From Eremophila alpestris peregrina (lineage: Eukaryota > Chordata > Aves > Passeriformes > Alaudidae), in assembly GCA_009792885.1 (NCBI GenBank), contig WMCF01000016.1, positions 16,170,685 through 16,234,684 of the forward strand: 64,000 bases of DNA, written 5' to 3'. Of the stretch, positions 26,281 to 36,500 are shown in pieces. Below the pieces are notes generated by a model. That model did not search any database, was not told the DNA's origin, and worked only from the letters and a program-made list of their open reading frames with translations. Position numbers and translations under genes: made by a program. Within the stretch, counting starts at the first letter, position 1. Each line of letters begins with the position of its first letter.

Positions 26281-26650
26281 GGCGAGAACCCGGAACTTCC
26301 GGCTCCCTCCTTCCCGCGGGCTCCCAGAGGATGCTGGGAATTGTAGTCTCTGTCGCCCCGTCTCTGCCGCCCCTTCTCAGGCATGTCTCTGCAGCTCACG
26401 GACTACAACTCCTATGATCCCCCTTGGAGCGCACCGCCTACAAGTCCCATGATGCCCCGCGACGGGTCGCCGCGATGGCGGGGGTGTCGCCGCGGTCGGG
26501 GCCGGGACCGGGGGTAGGGCGGGAGGTGACCGCCCGCCACCGGCTCCGAGCCCTTCTCCGACCCTCCTAGGCCGTGCCCAGGGGGCTGCAGGGCGGCCCC
26601 GGGAGGAGCCGCGGAGGTGGGTCCCTGCGCGTTGTTTTTAAGGGGGGTCC
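26280..26650. promoter_or_regulatory. RBM6-MON1A bidirectional CpG-island promoter
   Basis: The GC- and CpG-rich segment lies between the divergent genes RBM6 (minus) and MON1A (plus). It contains a palindromic ETS-type site CCGGAACTTCCGG at 26290-26302 and three matches to the SBS/ZNF143 element. The first is on the minus strand at 26347-26331 (ACTACAATTCCCAGCAT); the other two are on the plus strand at about 26402-26418 and 26438-26455. A YY1-like CGATGGCGG lies at 26472-26480. There is no TATA box. ETS, ZNF143 and YY1 sites are typical of housekeeping bidirectional promoters. Transcription start sites were not determined. Confidence 0.75.
26450..26616 (+). other. MON1A: Candidate noncoding first exon of MON1A
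   Basis: MON1A coding starts in an exon whose acceptor is at 27821-27823, so an upstream noncoding exon is needed. A plausible donor GCGGAG|GTGGGT ends an exon at 26616 just downstream of the CpG-island core. An alternative strong donor CTGGG|GTGAGT occurs near 26731. The ATG at 26474 would open a short upstream frame ending in TAG. The exon start and the choice of donor are inference. Confidence 0.35.
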
Positions 26651-26769
26651 TGGGCCTGGGTCGTGCGGGGCTGCAGGAGCGGTGACACCTCAGCGCTGAA
26701 GGGGGAAGGGCCGAGAGAGGATCCTGGGGTGAGTCTCGCCTAGGGGAAGGTCAGCAGGGTGAGGAGGAA

Positions 26770-27155
26770 AGGTAAAGACGGAGCCCTGATCCACTCTCCA
26801 GGGCCGTCACAGGATTTTAGTGGGCTATGTGGCTCCCCCAGGTGCGGACAGGATCCCAGTAAGCTCCCCGGCACTCCCAAGGATTGTCGCAGGGTCCCAC
26901 AGGTGAGGACAGAGCCCTTATCTGTTCCCCAGTACTCTCCAGAGCTGTTACAGGGTTTTGTGGGGTGAGGATTTAGCTCCCCGGGGGAGGACGGAGCTTT
27001 GACCAGTTCCCCAACAGCCTCCAGAGCTGTCACAGGTTTAGGGCTGGGGACTGCATGAACTTCCCCAGGTAAGGACAGGGCCCTGATCCACTCCGTGGTA
27101 CCCTTCAGGGCTGTCACAGGACTTTGTAGGGGCTAGTCTGGCTCCCCCAGGAGCA
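26770..27155. repeat. Degenerate minisatellite, about five units of 61-84 bases
   Basis: Units share the blocks GGTRAGGACRGAGCCCTGAT..., CTCCAGRGCTGTCACAGG and TTTTGTGGGG...GGCTCCCCCAG. The unit anchors GGT(A/G)NGGAC fall near 26771, 26841, 26902, 26983 and 27068. It lies in the presumed 5' intron of MON1A. Confidence 0.75.
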
Positions 27156-27838
27156 GCGTTAGTTGGGATTAGGAGCAGAAAGTGTGCCGAGGCAGAGCCT
27201 GGGCTCCGTGAGCTTCCCTAGCAGCCGAGTTCAGAGGCACAGGCTCCTAGCCAGCCTGCCTGCCTCCTGTTCCTTTTGCTTGTGCTCACTTTTCGGCTGG
27301 TTTTACCCCAGGGAAGGGAGGAAGGAGCAGGCTGGAGGCATGGCCTCTGCTGCAGAGGGCACGCAGCTCCTGGGGTGACGCCATACATGCCAGGTCAGGA
27401 GGAGTGCCACCAGCCTCGTTCCATCACAGCCACCTAAGCCGGTCCAAGGAGGGTCATAAACCCCTCCCTTTGCAAACACGAGGCCTCTGGGATCTCAGGT
27501 GTATGGGACAAGCTCCATTCAGGGCTGTGTCCCTTCCCCCTCACTGTGCAGGAAGGCTGAGCAGTTTTCATGGGGGAAATCGGGGCCAAGCCTGGATGAA
27601 AGGTGCTGTGGCCAGGGGACTGGAAAGAGCTGTGGCTGCGTGAGAGAGGAAATCCTGAGGGATTAGAGCAGCTTTCCTGACATCTCACCAGGGCTCGGTG
27701 CTGCCTGCTGAGCCAGCGGAATTGGGCCACGGGTGCTGGCCTGGCCCCACTGAACAACAAAGCATTTCAGGGCCTGGTTTGAAAGTGAGGGGACATGAGG
27801 GTGACACTGTGGGTCACATGCAGGTCCTGCCCCGAGGA

Positions 27839-30452
27839 ATGGCTGCAGATGTCCACAAGAAGAAAAGCTGGGAAGTGCCCAATGGATCCCTGGCGCCAGG
27901 AGATGGCCAGCACACGGAGAGGTCTGAGAGCCCTACGCCGGGGCTGGCGCAGGGCACGGAGCCAGGTATGGAGCACAGCTCACCAAGGGGGGAAGCAAGG
28001 GGGGAAAGAGCAGCTCTTCATGTGGGCTTGGACCTCCACAGCCCGGTGGGCAGGGGGATATTACTCATTACTCCCCATGAGCAGAATGTGCACCCCCAGG
28101 GTACTGTGGGATGGGGAGAGGAGGCAGGCCCCCTTTGCATCCTTCCCCTGGCATGGGGGACACATGGACGGATGCTGCATGGCCCGTTGTTCCCAGGGGC
28201 GGGCCAGGAGGGAGCCATGTTTGTGCACACCCGCTCCTACGAGGACCTGACCAGTCCCGAGGACGGGGCAGCCGCGGTGCAGAGCCCAGAGGAGAGGCGG
28301 GGGGAGCCGGCCGAGCAGAGCAGCATGGAGCAGATCAGCAAGGACTTCAGCGAGCTGAGCACCCAGCTCACGGGCATGGCCCTCGACCTGGAGGAGGAGA
28401 TGAGGCCAGGCAAGGAGGGGAAGCTGGAGCCATCCCCGCAGACTACCCGCCGTGACTCAGTGCTGTCGGGGAAGGAGGAGGAGGATGTGACCATGGATGC
28501 CTGGCGCTTGCACCGGAAGCACGTCTTCGTGCTGAGCGAGGCGGGCAAGCCCGTGTACTCCCGCTATGGCTCTGAGGAGGCCCTGTCCAGCACCATGGGT
28601 GTCATGATGGCCCTGGTGTCCTTCCTGGAGGCTGAGAAAAATGCCATCCGGTCCATCCATGCAGGTACCGCCCGGGGGGGGAACGGGATGGGGGGGTCAT
28701 GGCCTGCCCATCCATTCACCTGCCACCGTGGGCCATGTCAACTGTCCCCAGGGGCAGATGGGTTGCTGTGGGGAGAGGCTGCAGCCTGGCTGTAGCTCCG
28801 CGGAGCCAGGCTCACACGTCTGTCCCCGGCACCCCGGGGACTCCCTCCCAAGCAGATGGCTACAAGGTGGTCTTCGTGCGGAGGAGCCCGCTGGTGCTGG
28901 TGGCAGTGGCACGCACCCGGCAATCGGAGCAGGAGATTGCCCATGAGCTGCTCTATATCTACTACCAGATTCTGAGCCTGCTCACCTGGACCCAGCTGAA
29001 CCACATCTTCCAGCAGAAGCAGAACTATGACCTGCGCCGGCTCCTGGCTGGCTCCGAGCGCATCACCGACAACCTGCTGGACCTCATGGCCCACGACCCC
29101 AGCTTCCTGATGGGCGCCGTGCGCTGCCTGCCCCTGGCCTCCAGTGTCCGGGACGCTGTCAGCAGCAGCCTGCAGCAGGCCAAGGCCAAGAGCCTGGTCT
29201 TCTCCATTCTGCTGTCTGGGAACCAGCTGGTGTCTCTCGTGAGGAAGAAAGATCAGTTCCTTCACCCCATTGACCTCCATCTGCTCTTCAACCTAATTAG
29301 CTCTTCTTCCTCTTTCCGGGAGGGTGAAGCCTGGACTCCTATTTGTCTCCCTAAGTTCAACTCCAGCGGTTTCTTCCATGCCCACATCTCCTACCTGGAG
29401 CAGGAGATGGACCTGTGCCTGCTGCTGGTCTCCACTGACCGTGAGGATTTCTTCACCGTGTCCGACTGCAAGCGGCGCTTCCAGGAGCGCCTGCGGCGGC
29501 GGGGGGTGCACCACGCTCTGCAGGAGGCCCTGCGCACCCCCTTCTACAGCGTTGCCCAGGTGGGCATCCCTGACCTCCGCCACTTCATCTACAAATCCAA
29601 GAGCTCCGGGCTCTTCACCAGGTGAGCCCCTGGGGAACCACTGGGCCAAGGCCATGGCATGTGGCATGGGCCAAGCCCCTTCTCCAGGGGTTAACAAGGT
29701 GCTGTGTTCCTGCAGCCCCGAGATTGAGGCTCCCTACGTGCAGGAGGAGGAGAAGGAGAGGCTCTTGGGGCTTTACCAGTACCTGCACAGTCGGGCCCAC
29801 AACTCTCCACGGCCCCTGAAGAACATCTATTTCACAGGCCCCCGTGAGAACCTCCTGGCATGGGTAAGGCCCTTGGTGGGTTTGGTGAGCCTGTTTTTTC
29901 TGGTCCTGTGTGGTGGGGAAGGGGGGTAGTAACGCCACACAGCACCAGCTCTGTGGTCTCCAGGAAGGACCCAAGCCTTGTTCCTTTTGAGGGTGAGCCT
30001 GCCCCTGTGTGAGGGAGGGACAGGCAGGGGTAGCAGTGGGAGCTGGTGAATTCCAGCACCAAGAGCTGTGCCGTGTCCTGTCGTGAACTCAGTGCTATGG
30101 AGAAAACCCACTCTGGGGACAAACCCAAAGTTTGGTTCTCCCACTTCTGAGCAAACCAGATGCCACCCATTTAGGGTACCCCACTGCCACTTCATGTCCC
30201 TGCACTGGAGCCCCTCTGCCCACTGCTGGTAACCCATGGGGGGAAGATAGACTGCCAGCCCCAAGTGGGGCACAGTCCTGTTCCCAGCATGTGTCCTGTT
30301 CCTTCTCCCAGGTAACCAATGCCTTTGAGCTCTACGTATGCTACAGTCCCCTGGGGACCAAGGCTGGCGCCATCAATGCTGTCAACAAGCTCATGAAGTG
30401 GATCCGCAAGGAGGAAGACCGACTCTTCATCCTCACGCCCCAGACGTACTGA
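27839..30452 (+). CDS. MON1A: MON1A, subunit of the Mon1-Ccz1 Rab7 guanine-nucleotide exchange factor
   Basis: MON1A pairs with CCZ1 to activate RAB7 on endosomes, driving Rab5-to-Rab7 maturation and fusion with lysosomes. Five coding exons: 27839-27965 (exon from 27824), 28197-28664, 28856-29621, 29716-29863 and 30312-30452. They give 549 residues. The N-terminus MAADVHKKKS, then SESPTPGLAQG, EPGAGQEGAMF and SYEDLT, matches mammalian MON1A; residues 60-150 are acidic and low-complexity. The first longin domain begins at about KHVFVLSEAGKPVYSRYG and runs through GYKVVFVRRSPLVLVAVART. The later longin-like domains include FSILLSGNQLV and STDREDFFTVSD. The protein ends RKEEDRLFILTPQTY. The ATG at 27839 is chosen by homology; an in-frame ATG at 27818 lies before the predicted acceptor. 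MON1A is head-to-head with RBM6 and followed in tandem by MST1R. Confidence 0.95.
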
Positions 30453-31608
30453 TGGGCATGGGACCAGCTGGAAGAGCCCCTGCTGTGCTGGGGAGCCCAT
30501 TCCCAGGGATTCCTGGGCTGTATGTCCAGGGGAGAGGGCATGGTGGGACCCCAGAGCACAGAGAAACCCCACCTGCAGGACTGTCCAACCTGGTTGTTAG
30601 AGATGGGGTGCACAGGGAAAGGGAAGAGGATGAACAGGACTTTCTCTCAGCTGCAGGCAGTGCCCCAGCTGTGGGCCTGCTCTTCCTCTGCAGTCCCCAG
30701 CTCCATCCCTTGATGTGGGGCTGCTGGTATCCCAGGTTACTGGAGGGGACCAGAGCCCCTGGGTCCTGCTCTCTGTGCCTGGCATCTCCTTTCTCTGACA
30801 TCCTGCGGCTGTGCCAAGGGTGGGGGTTTCCCCAGGGGAGATATGGCAGCACTCAGGGGACCCCTATGTTGCTGTGCCCGCAGATGGCGGGTGACACCGT
30901 CCAGGCGAGGGACAGGGCTGGTCTGGGGCACACACTGCTCCTCTCCCTGCCTTGGGGGATCTGGACTCCTCAGATGCCAGGGAGCCTCTGCAGTCCCAGG
31001 AGTGGGTTTGCCCCCTTGGTGTCTGTATAAGCTTGGACCTTTCCCACTGTGGGTGAGAAAAGGATGTCTGTCCCTGGGAATGCTGGCAGGCAGGGTGGGT
31101 CAGCCTGCCCCAGGTGGGAAAGCAAGGTCCTGCCCACCTCAGCACAGGGACACACAGCAGCTCCAGAGAGCCAAAGTGCCGAGGTGTTTGTCAGGATGCT
31201 TGTGGGCTCATAGTTCTGGCTGTGGGTAGTGGACCCTAAAGGGGCAGCTCAAGCACATCTCCTTGGAGACCCCCCTGGTACAGGGCCATGGTGCTCCCCA
31301 GCCTATGAGTTTTCCCCTTGGCACGGGAGCACCTGTCCCCCAAACCCAGCCCCTTGAGCCAGCTACGCTGAGCTTCCTGTACCTATCTGACCACCCCAGG
31401 CACTGGTGTGGGGTTGAGCACCTGTGAACGGCCCAACTCCATGTTTTGGGGCTGTCTGAATAGTACTGGAATAGGTTTTGGAGGAGGGGGCAGAGCTGTC
31501 AGGGTGACGCCCCTGCACAGAGGGAGCTGGGAAGGATCCGGCAGGGCTAGCACAGGGATCTGCTCCTGTATTTATGCTCCTGCCAGAGTGTAATCGCTTG
31601 TCTTTGCT

Positions 31609-31614
31609 CATAAA
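31609..31614 (+). terminator. Possible MON1A polyadenylation signal (CATAAA variant)
   Basis: No AATAAA was found in the 1.2 kb after the MON1A stop codon. The variant hexamer CATAAA is followed 20-50 bases later by a T/GT-rich segment (CTTGTTGCGTTCCTGTATG), a plausible downstream element. This would give a 3'UTR of about 1.2 kb. Confidence 0.4.
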
Positions 31615-31639
31615 CATTATCTGGACCTTAAGTCTTGTT

Positions 31640-32600
31640 GCGTTCCTGTATGTTCTCTGGAATGGGGGATGACCAAGCTGGGCTGGGGGGAGGGGGTGAA
31701 GTTTGTTCCAAGTTTCGGTACGGTGCAGTCCAGCCCCGGGGATCAGCTGGGAGCCAGGAAAGCTGCCTGGGAGTGGTGCGAGGCTGCCGGGGTCCTGCTG
31801 GCAGGAGGCGGCGCTGGCTGGGGACTGGGAGCGGCAAAATCCCCGGGCTGAGCTGGCCACGGCCAGCTCATGTCGAAACCGAGCAGAGGCGCAGCCGGAG
31901 GAAGGAGCTGTTGGGTAAGGCCCGGAGCCAGCGGAACTGCCGGGGCTTACACAAACACGGGGCGGGAGGCTGGGAGGGCCGGGGCTGGCCAGGCGGCGGG
32001 CACAGGGCATTTTCGGCAGGCTCAGCCTCTCCTGGGACCAAAGTCCCCAGCGCCCTGCTCACCTGGAGGAAAAGTCTGAGTGCAAAGCTGGGATTCATGG
32101 GCCCAGCGTCAGAGGGCAGCAGGGCATTTGGAGGCCAAATCCATGTGTGGATCGGGATGTAAAGTTTCTTCCCGCATCCCTATGAACAGCAGTCATTCCC
32201 AGAGGTGCTGGCACGTCCTGCCACTGCGGACAGCCAGGGAGGAAAGGGACCCGAGACACAGAATGGGCACAACAGAAATAACCCTCACAGCTGTCCTGGC
32301 AAAACTGTGGCTCTGCCAGCCCTGCTCTTTTCTCCCAGCTGGGAACTCCGATGCTGAGCCTGCCACACCCCCCAAGGCTGCCTGTTGGCCTAGAAGCGAG
32401 CAGCGAACACGGTGCCACAGCGGGAACTTTGAGGAAGTGGCAATTTTGATTCCATGTGTTGGGGTGTCAGCCGTCCCTATAGGGCTGGGAGCTGCGGCCG
32501 AGGGGCCAAGGACATGCAGGACCCCACTCGTACCCAGGGATGATGCTGGCAGCCACCTCCCAGCCACGGAGATCCCCCGACGGCCACTCGGACTTGCAGC
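31640..32600. other. MON1A-MST1R intergenic segment
   Basis: Moderately GC-rich sequence without a recognisable gene. Open frames are present on both strands but reflect base composition. GC content rises steadily towards the MST1R promoter. Confidence 0.55.
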
Positions 32601-32619
32601 GGGCAACCGAGGCACTGTG

Positions 32620-33032
32620 GCAGCCCTGCACCCGTGTTCCGATCAGCGGCCCCGACTCACACCCGTGCGCCTCCTGGGCACCGTGCCCTGCCGTGCCTGT
32701 CCCCGGAGTGCCCAGCGACCCTCCGGGTACCCCGATCTCCGACTTGCCCCGAACAGCCCCGTCCCCCCGGGCTGCGTGTGCCGCTCCCGCTCTCTCTCCG
32801 GGAGCCCCGGGCGGTGCGGGGGCAGGACCCGCCCACCCCGTCCCGCCCTGTCCCGTCCCGCCCTGTCCCGTCCCGCCTCGCCTGCTCCCTCCCGGCCTTG
32901 CTCCGCTCCGCCCTGGCACGGCACGGCTCGGCAGCGCCCAGGTGAGCGCCCTGCCGCCCGGCACCGCTCGGATCGGACCGGACCGGACGGGTGGGGCGGG
33001 GACAGCCGGACCCAGTGGAGACCTCGGACCTG
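32620..33032 (+). promoter_or_regulatory. MST1R: MST1R CpG-island promoter and candidate noncoding exon 1 (ending 33032)
   Basis: A GC-rich, CpG-dense block precedes MST1R. It includes a 15-base tandem repeat (GTCCCGCCCTGTCCC) at 32840-32869 that creates reiterated GC-box-like CCCGCCC motifs, and no TATA box. A good splice donor CTG|GTAAGC ends a candidate noncoding exon at 33032. A strong acceptor with a T-rich tract (TTTTTTATTTTGGCAG) ends at 33427, so a 395-base intron in the 5'UTR is likely. The exon start is not determined. Confidence 0.6.
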
Positions 33033-33427
33033 GTAAGCTGCGGCGGGGCCGGGGGTAGTTCGGGGTCCCAGTCCCGGGAGGCTGTCGGGGGCCTTGTCCT
33101 AATTCCCCGTTGCTGTCCCGAGAGCTGGCAGGGTCTCTATCCCAGTCCCCGGAATGGGTCATTGAAGGGCAGAGATGCCCCAGGGTGACAGGCAGCATCT
33201 GTAGGTGGCAGAAGGCAAGATTTGTCCCTCTGCCACAGGCAGCTTGGCATCACCTCCTACTCATGGTATTTCGGAAAAGCTTTGATGCGACTGATCCTCC
33301 CTCGGCACTATCCATCATCATCTGGCCCTTGGGAACCCTGGCACCCCCAACTGACACCCGGCTATGGCTGTGCCCAGGTCCTCACCTAAAATAAGAGGAT
33401 AAAACCCTTCCTTTTTTATTTTGGCAG

Positions 33428-33514
33428 ATGCAATGGTGGCCCATCCTCCATATGTTCTGAACCTGCTGGGTGCTGACCACCGTCGATAACCCTCCACCAG
33501 CGGCACTGCACAGC
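33428..33514 (+). promoter_or_regulatory. MST1R 5' leader with two overlapping upstream ORFs
   Basis: Immediately after the predicted acceptor, ATG at 33428 opens a 10-codon frame ending with TGA at 33458-33460. ATG at 33433 opens an 18-codon frame ending with TAA at 33487-33489. Both terminate before the main ATG at 33515. If the exon is used as predicted, ribosomes must bypass or reinitiate after these frames, a common way to keep receptor-kinase translation low. Confidence 0.55.
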
Positions 33515-36500
33515 ATGGGCCTGTTGTGCTGTGTGTGCCTCTGGCTGCTGCTCGCCCTGACCCTGCCAGGTGCCAGTGCCTGGCAGTGTCCCCGTATTCC
33601 TTACAGCTCCACCAGGAACTTCTCCATCCCCTACACACTGCCTAGCCTCGATGCTGGCAGCCCCATCCAGAATGTTGCTGTCTTCACTGACTCCGATGGC
33701 CCAGTCGCTGTCTTTGTGGCCGTCCGCAACCGCATCCTGTTGGTCAGCCCCGAGCTGCGCCTGCTTTCCGTCCTTATCACCGGCCCAGTGGGCAGTGCCA
33801 GGTGTGAGATCTGTCACCTGTGCCCAGTCACCACAGATGGCCCAGAGGACACAGACAATGTCCTGTTGCTGCTGGACCCGCTGGAGCCGTGGCTGTACAG
33901 CTGTGGCACGTCACGGCATGGGCTGTGCTATCAGCACCAGTTGGAGGTGCGGGACGGTAAGGTGGCCATCACAGCCACACACTGCCTGTACTCAGCCACG
34001 GGCAACAGCCCTAAGTTCTGCCCTGACTGTGTGGTCAGCCCACTGGGGACCAGTGCCACTGTGGTGGCCACCTCCTATGCCTCCTTTTTCTACCTCGGCT
34101 CCTCCATCAACAGCAGCGTGGCAGCGCACTACAGCCCACAGTCAGTGTCCGTCCGACGCCTGAAGGGCACCTTGGATGGCTTTTCAAACGACTTCCAGTG
34201 GCTGACGGTACTGCCGCAGTACCGCAACAACTACACCATCCACTACGTGCACTCCTTTGACGATGGGGACCACGTCTACTTCCTGATGGTGCAGCCCGAG
34301 CGGCCGGGATCACCAGTGTACCACACGCGCCTGGCGCGGCTCAGCACCCACGAGCGCGACCTCCGCCACTACCGCGAGCTCGTCCTCGACTGCCGCTTTG
34401 AGTCCAAGCGCCGGCGCCGGCGCAGCAGCGAGGAGGATGCTGTGAGGGACATCGCCTACAACGTGCTGCAGGCGGCACACACTGCCCGCCCTGGAGCACG
34501 CCTGGCCCGCGACCTCGGCATCAACGACACCGACACAGTGCTCTTTGGAGCCTTTGCTGAGAGCCGGCCGGAGAGCCGAGTGCCTCAGGAGAACTCGGCC
34601 GTCTGCGCCTTCCCCCTCCGCCTCCTCAATCAGGCCATGGAGGAGGGCATGGAGAAGTGCTGCGGCACCGGGCACCAGCCGCTGCTGCGGGGGCTCAGTT
34701 TCTTCCAGCCGCTGGAGTACTGCCCACACAATGTGAGTGCTCCACCCTGCGCCGCATCCAGCCCAGGATCCTGGGGGTTGGCTGGGATGAGGGAAAGTGG
34801 ATTCAGGAGCTGGGAAACACTGGTAGAGCGGGATGGATGGTGGGGTGGGGTGGGGTGGGGTAGGGGGAGAGCAGCATCACCCAGGTGTGAGTCAGCCTAG
34901 CAGCCACCCACCACCTACTGGAGGGGTTGTGGTGTTCTGGCAGCCCTGGCTGCACTGAAGAGGCCGGGTGTGGGCGGGGATCCTGTTGAACCCCCCACCT
35001 CAGTGGTACATGTGCTAGTACATGCCACATGTCATACATTGGGCCAATTCCTCTCCTGGTATGGCCTCCCCGGGAGCCTTGAGTCCGGCCCCCGTGGTGA
35101 CTGTCCCTGGACCCCAGCCACCCTCTCCAGCTTGTTTATGTGTGGAGGGGCAGGAAAGCCACAGGGCCTGGGTGCTTCACATACTAGATGTGTGAGGTGC
35201 AAGCTGCTCCTGCCTTGTCCCCCAGGCCCAGCCACCGCCTTCTCTGGGCAAATAAACCTCAGGCGGAAGTGCAATTAGTCACCGAGGTTCCTCTCCCGCA
35301 GCCGCAGGGCAGGAACACCGTGTCCCAGGTACAAGCCCCGGCAGGGCCAGGATGCAGATGGGTGGGCACTCCTGCAAGGCCCCCTTGTCACAGCACATGA
35401 CACAAGTTTTGGTGTCTTCAGCCAGACTCAGGGCAAGGTGCAGCCAAATCCCCTCCTCTTCCTGCACAGAGCAGACAGCTGACTGCTGCTGACTCACTCT
35501 GTGGCAGGGGAAATTCAGAGGGGACCACAGCCCCTCTGCATTGGGGGCACCCAGTAGGGACCCAGTGGCTCCTGGTGTCTCTCTTCAACCCCAGCCCCTC
35601 GCTGAGCTCCAGGGGTCAGGGAGGACTGGGGCTGGAGTGTGCATTCTGTGGTGCCAGCACAAATAACTATATCCAGATGGGGTGGGAGGGGAGGGCAGGA
35701 TCTGACGCCACATGGAGTGCCGAGGGAGGGCCTGCCGATGTAGTTTTTTCCCCAAAATTTTCCCAGCCTGGAGGGGAAACTTAAGCAATATGGTGCTGCC
35801 CCAAAATATCTCACAGCTCAAGGTGGTGCCTACCTGTGAGGGTGTGGGAGTCAGGGGGCCAGGGCCAGCTTCAAGTCACCCACCCCATGTTCGGCCACAG
35901 GTGAACCTCTCAGCACCGGTGGTCAACACCAGCTGCTGGGATCAGCCTACCCTCATCCCTGCTGCCTCCCACAAAGTGGACCTGTTCAACGGGCAGCTGA
36001 CAGGTGTCCTCCTCACCTCCCTTTTCGTCACCGCCATGGGAGACGTCACTGTGGCCCACCTGGGCACAGCAGAAGGACGCATCTTCCAGGTAGGACAGGG
36101 GATTGGGTGGGGTGGCAGGTCCTGGCAGGCTGTGGAATATGCTCAGCCCCCTGCTCTGCCCTGCTGCAGATGGTGCTCCAGCGCTCCAGCTCCTACCTTC
36201 TGACCTTGTCCAACTTCTCCCTGGGAGAGCCAGGGCCAGTGCGAGGTGCCATGGGGCTGCAAAACCGCTCACTGTTCTTCACTGCTGGCACCAAGGTGAG
36301 TGGGGGGTCTGGGGGGCATAGGGTGGGCATGGAGCTCCATGTATCCCCCTCACCTCCACTCTCCATCCCCAGGTGTGGCTCCTGAACGTCACTGGCCCTG
36401 GCTGTCGCCACTTCTCCACATGCCAGCACTGTCTGCGGGCCCAGCGCTTCATGGATTGTGGCTGGTGTGGGGATGAGTGCAGGCGCCGCCACGAGTGCCC

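Noticed and set aside
27698..27838. N-terminal extension of MON1A from 27698
   Set aside because: It begins with GTG and crosses the predicted acceptor at 27821-27823; homology with MON1A starts at MAADVHKKK. An in-frame ATG at 27818 would require a different exon start.
33470..33514. Upstream in-frame extension of MST1R starting at 33470
   Set aside because: The codon at 33470 is GTG. The ATG at 33515 gives a textbook signal peptide ending ASA before WQCPR, as in RON.
34985..35035. p53-type response element around the CATG-rich stretch in MST1R intron 1
   Set aside because: The CATG cores are present but the flanking purine/pyrimidine pattern does not fit the decamer consensus.
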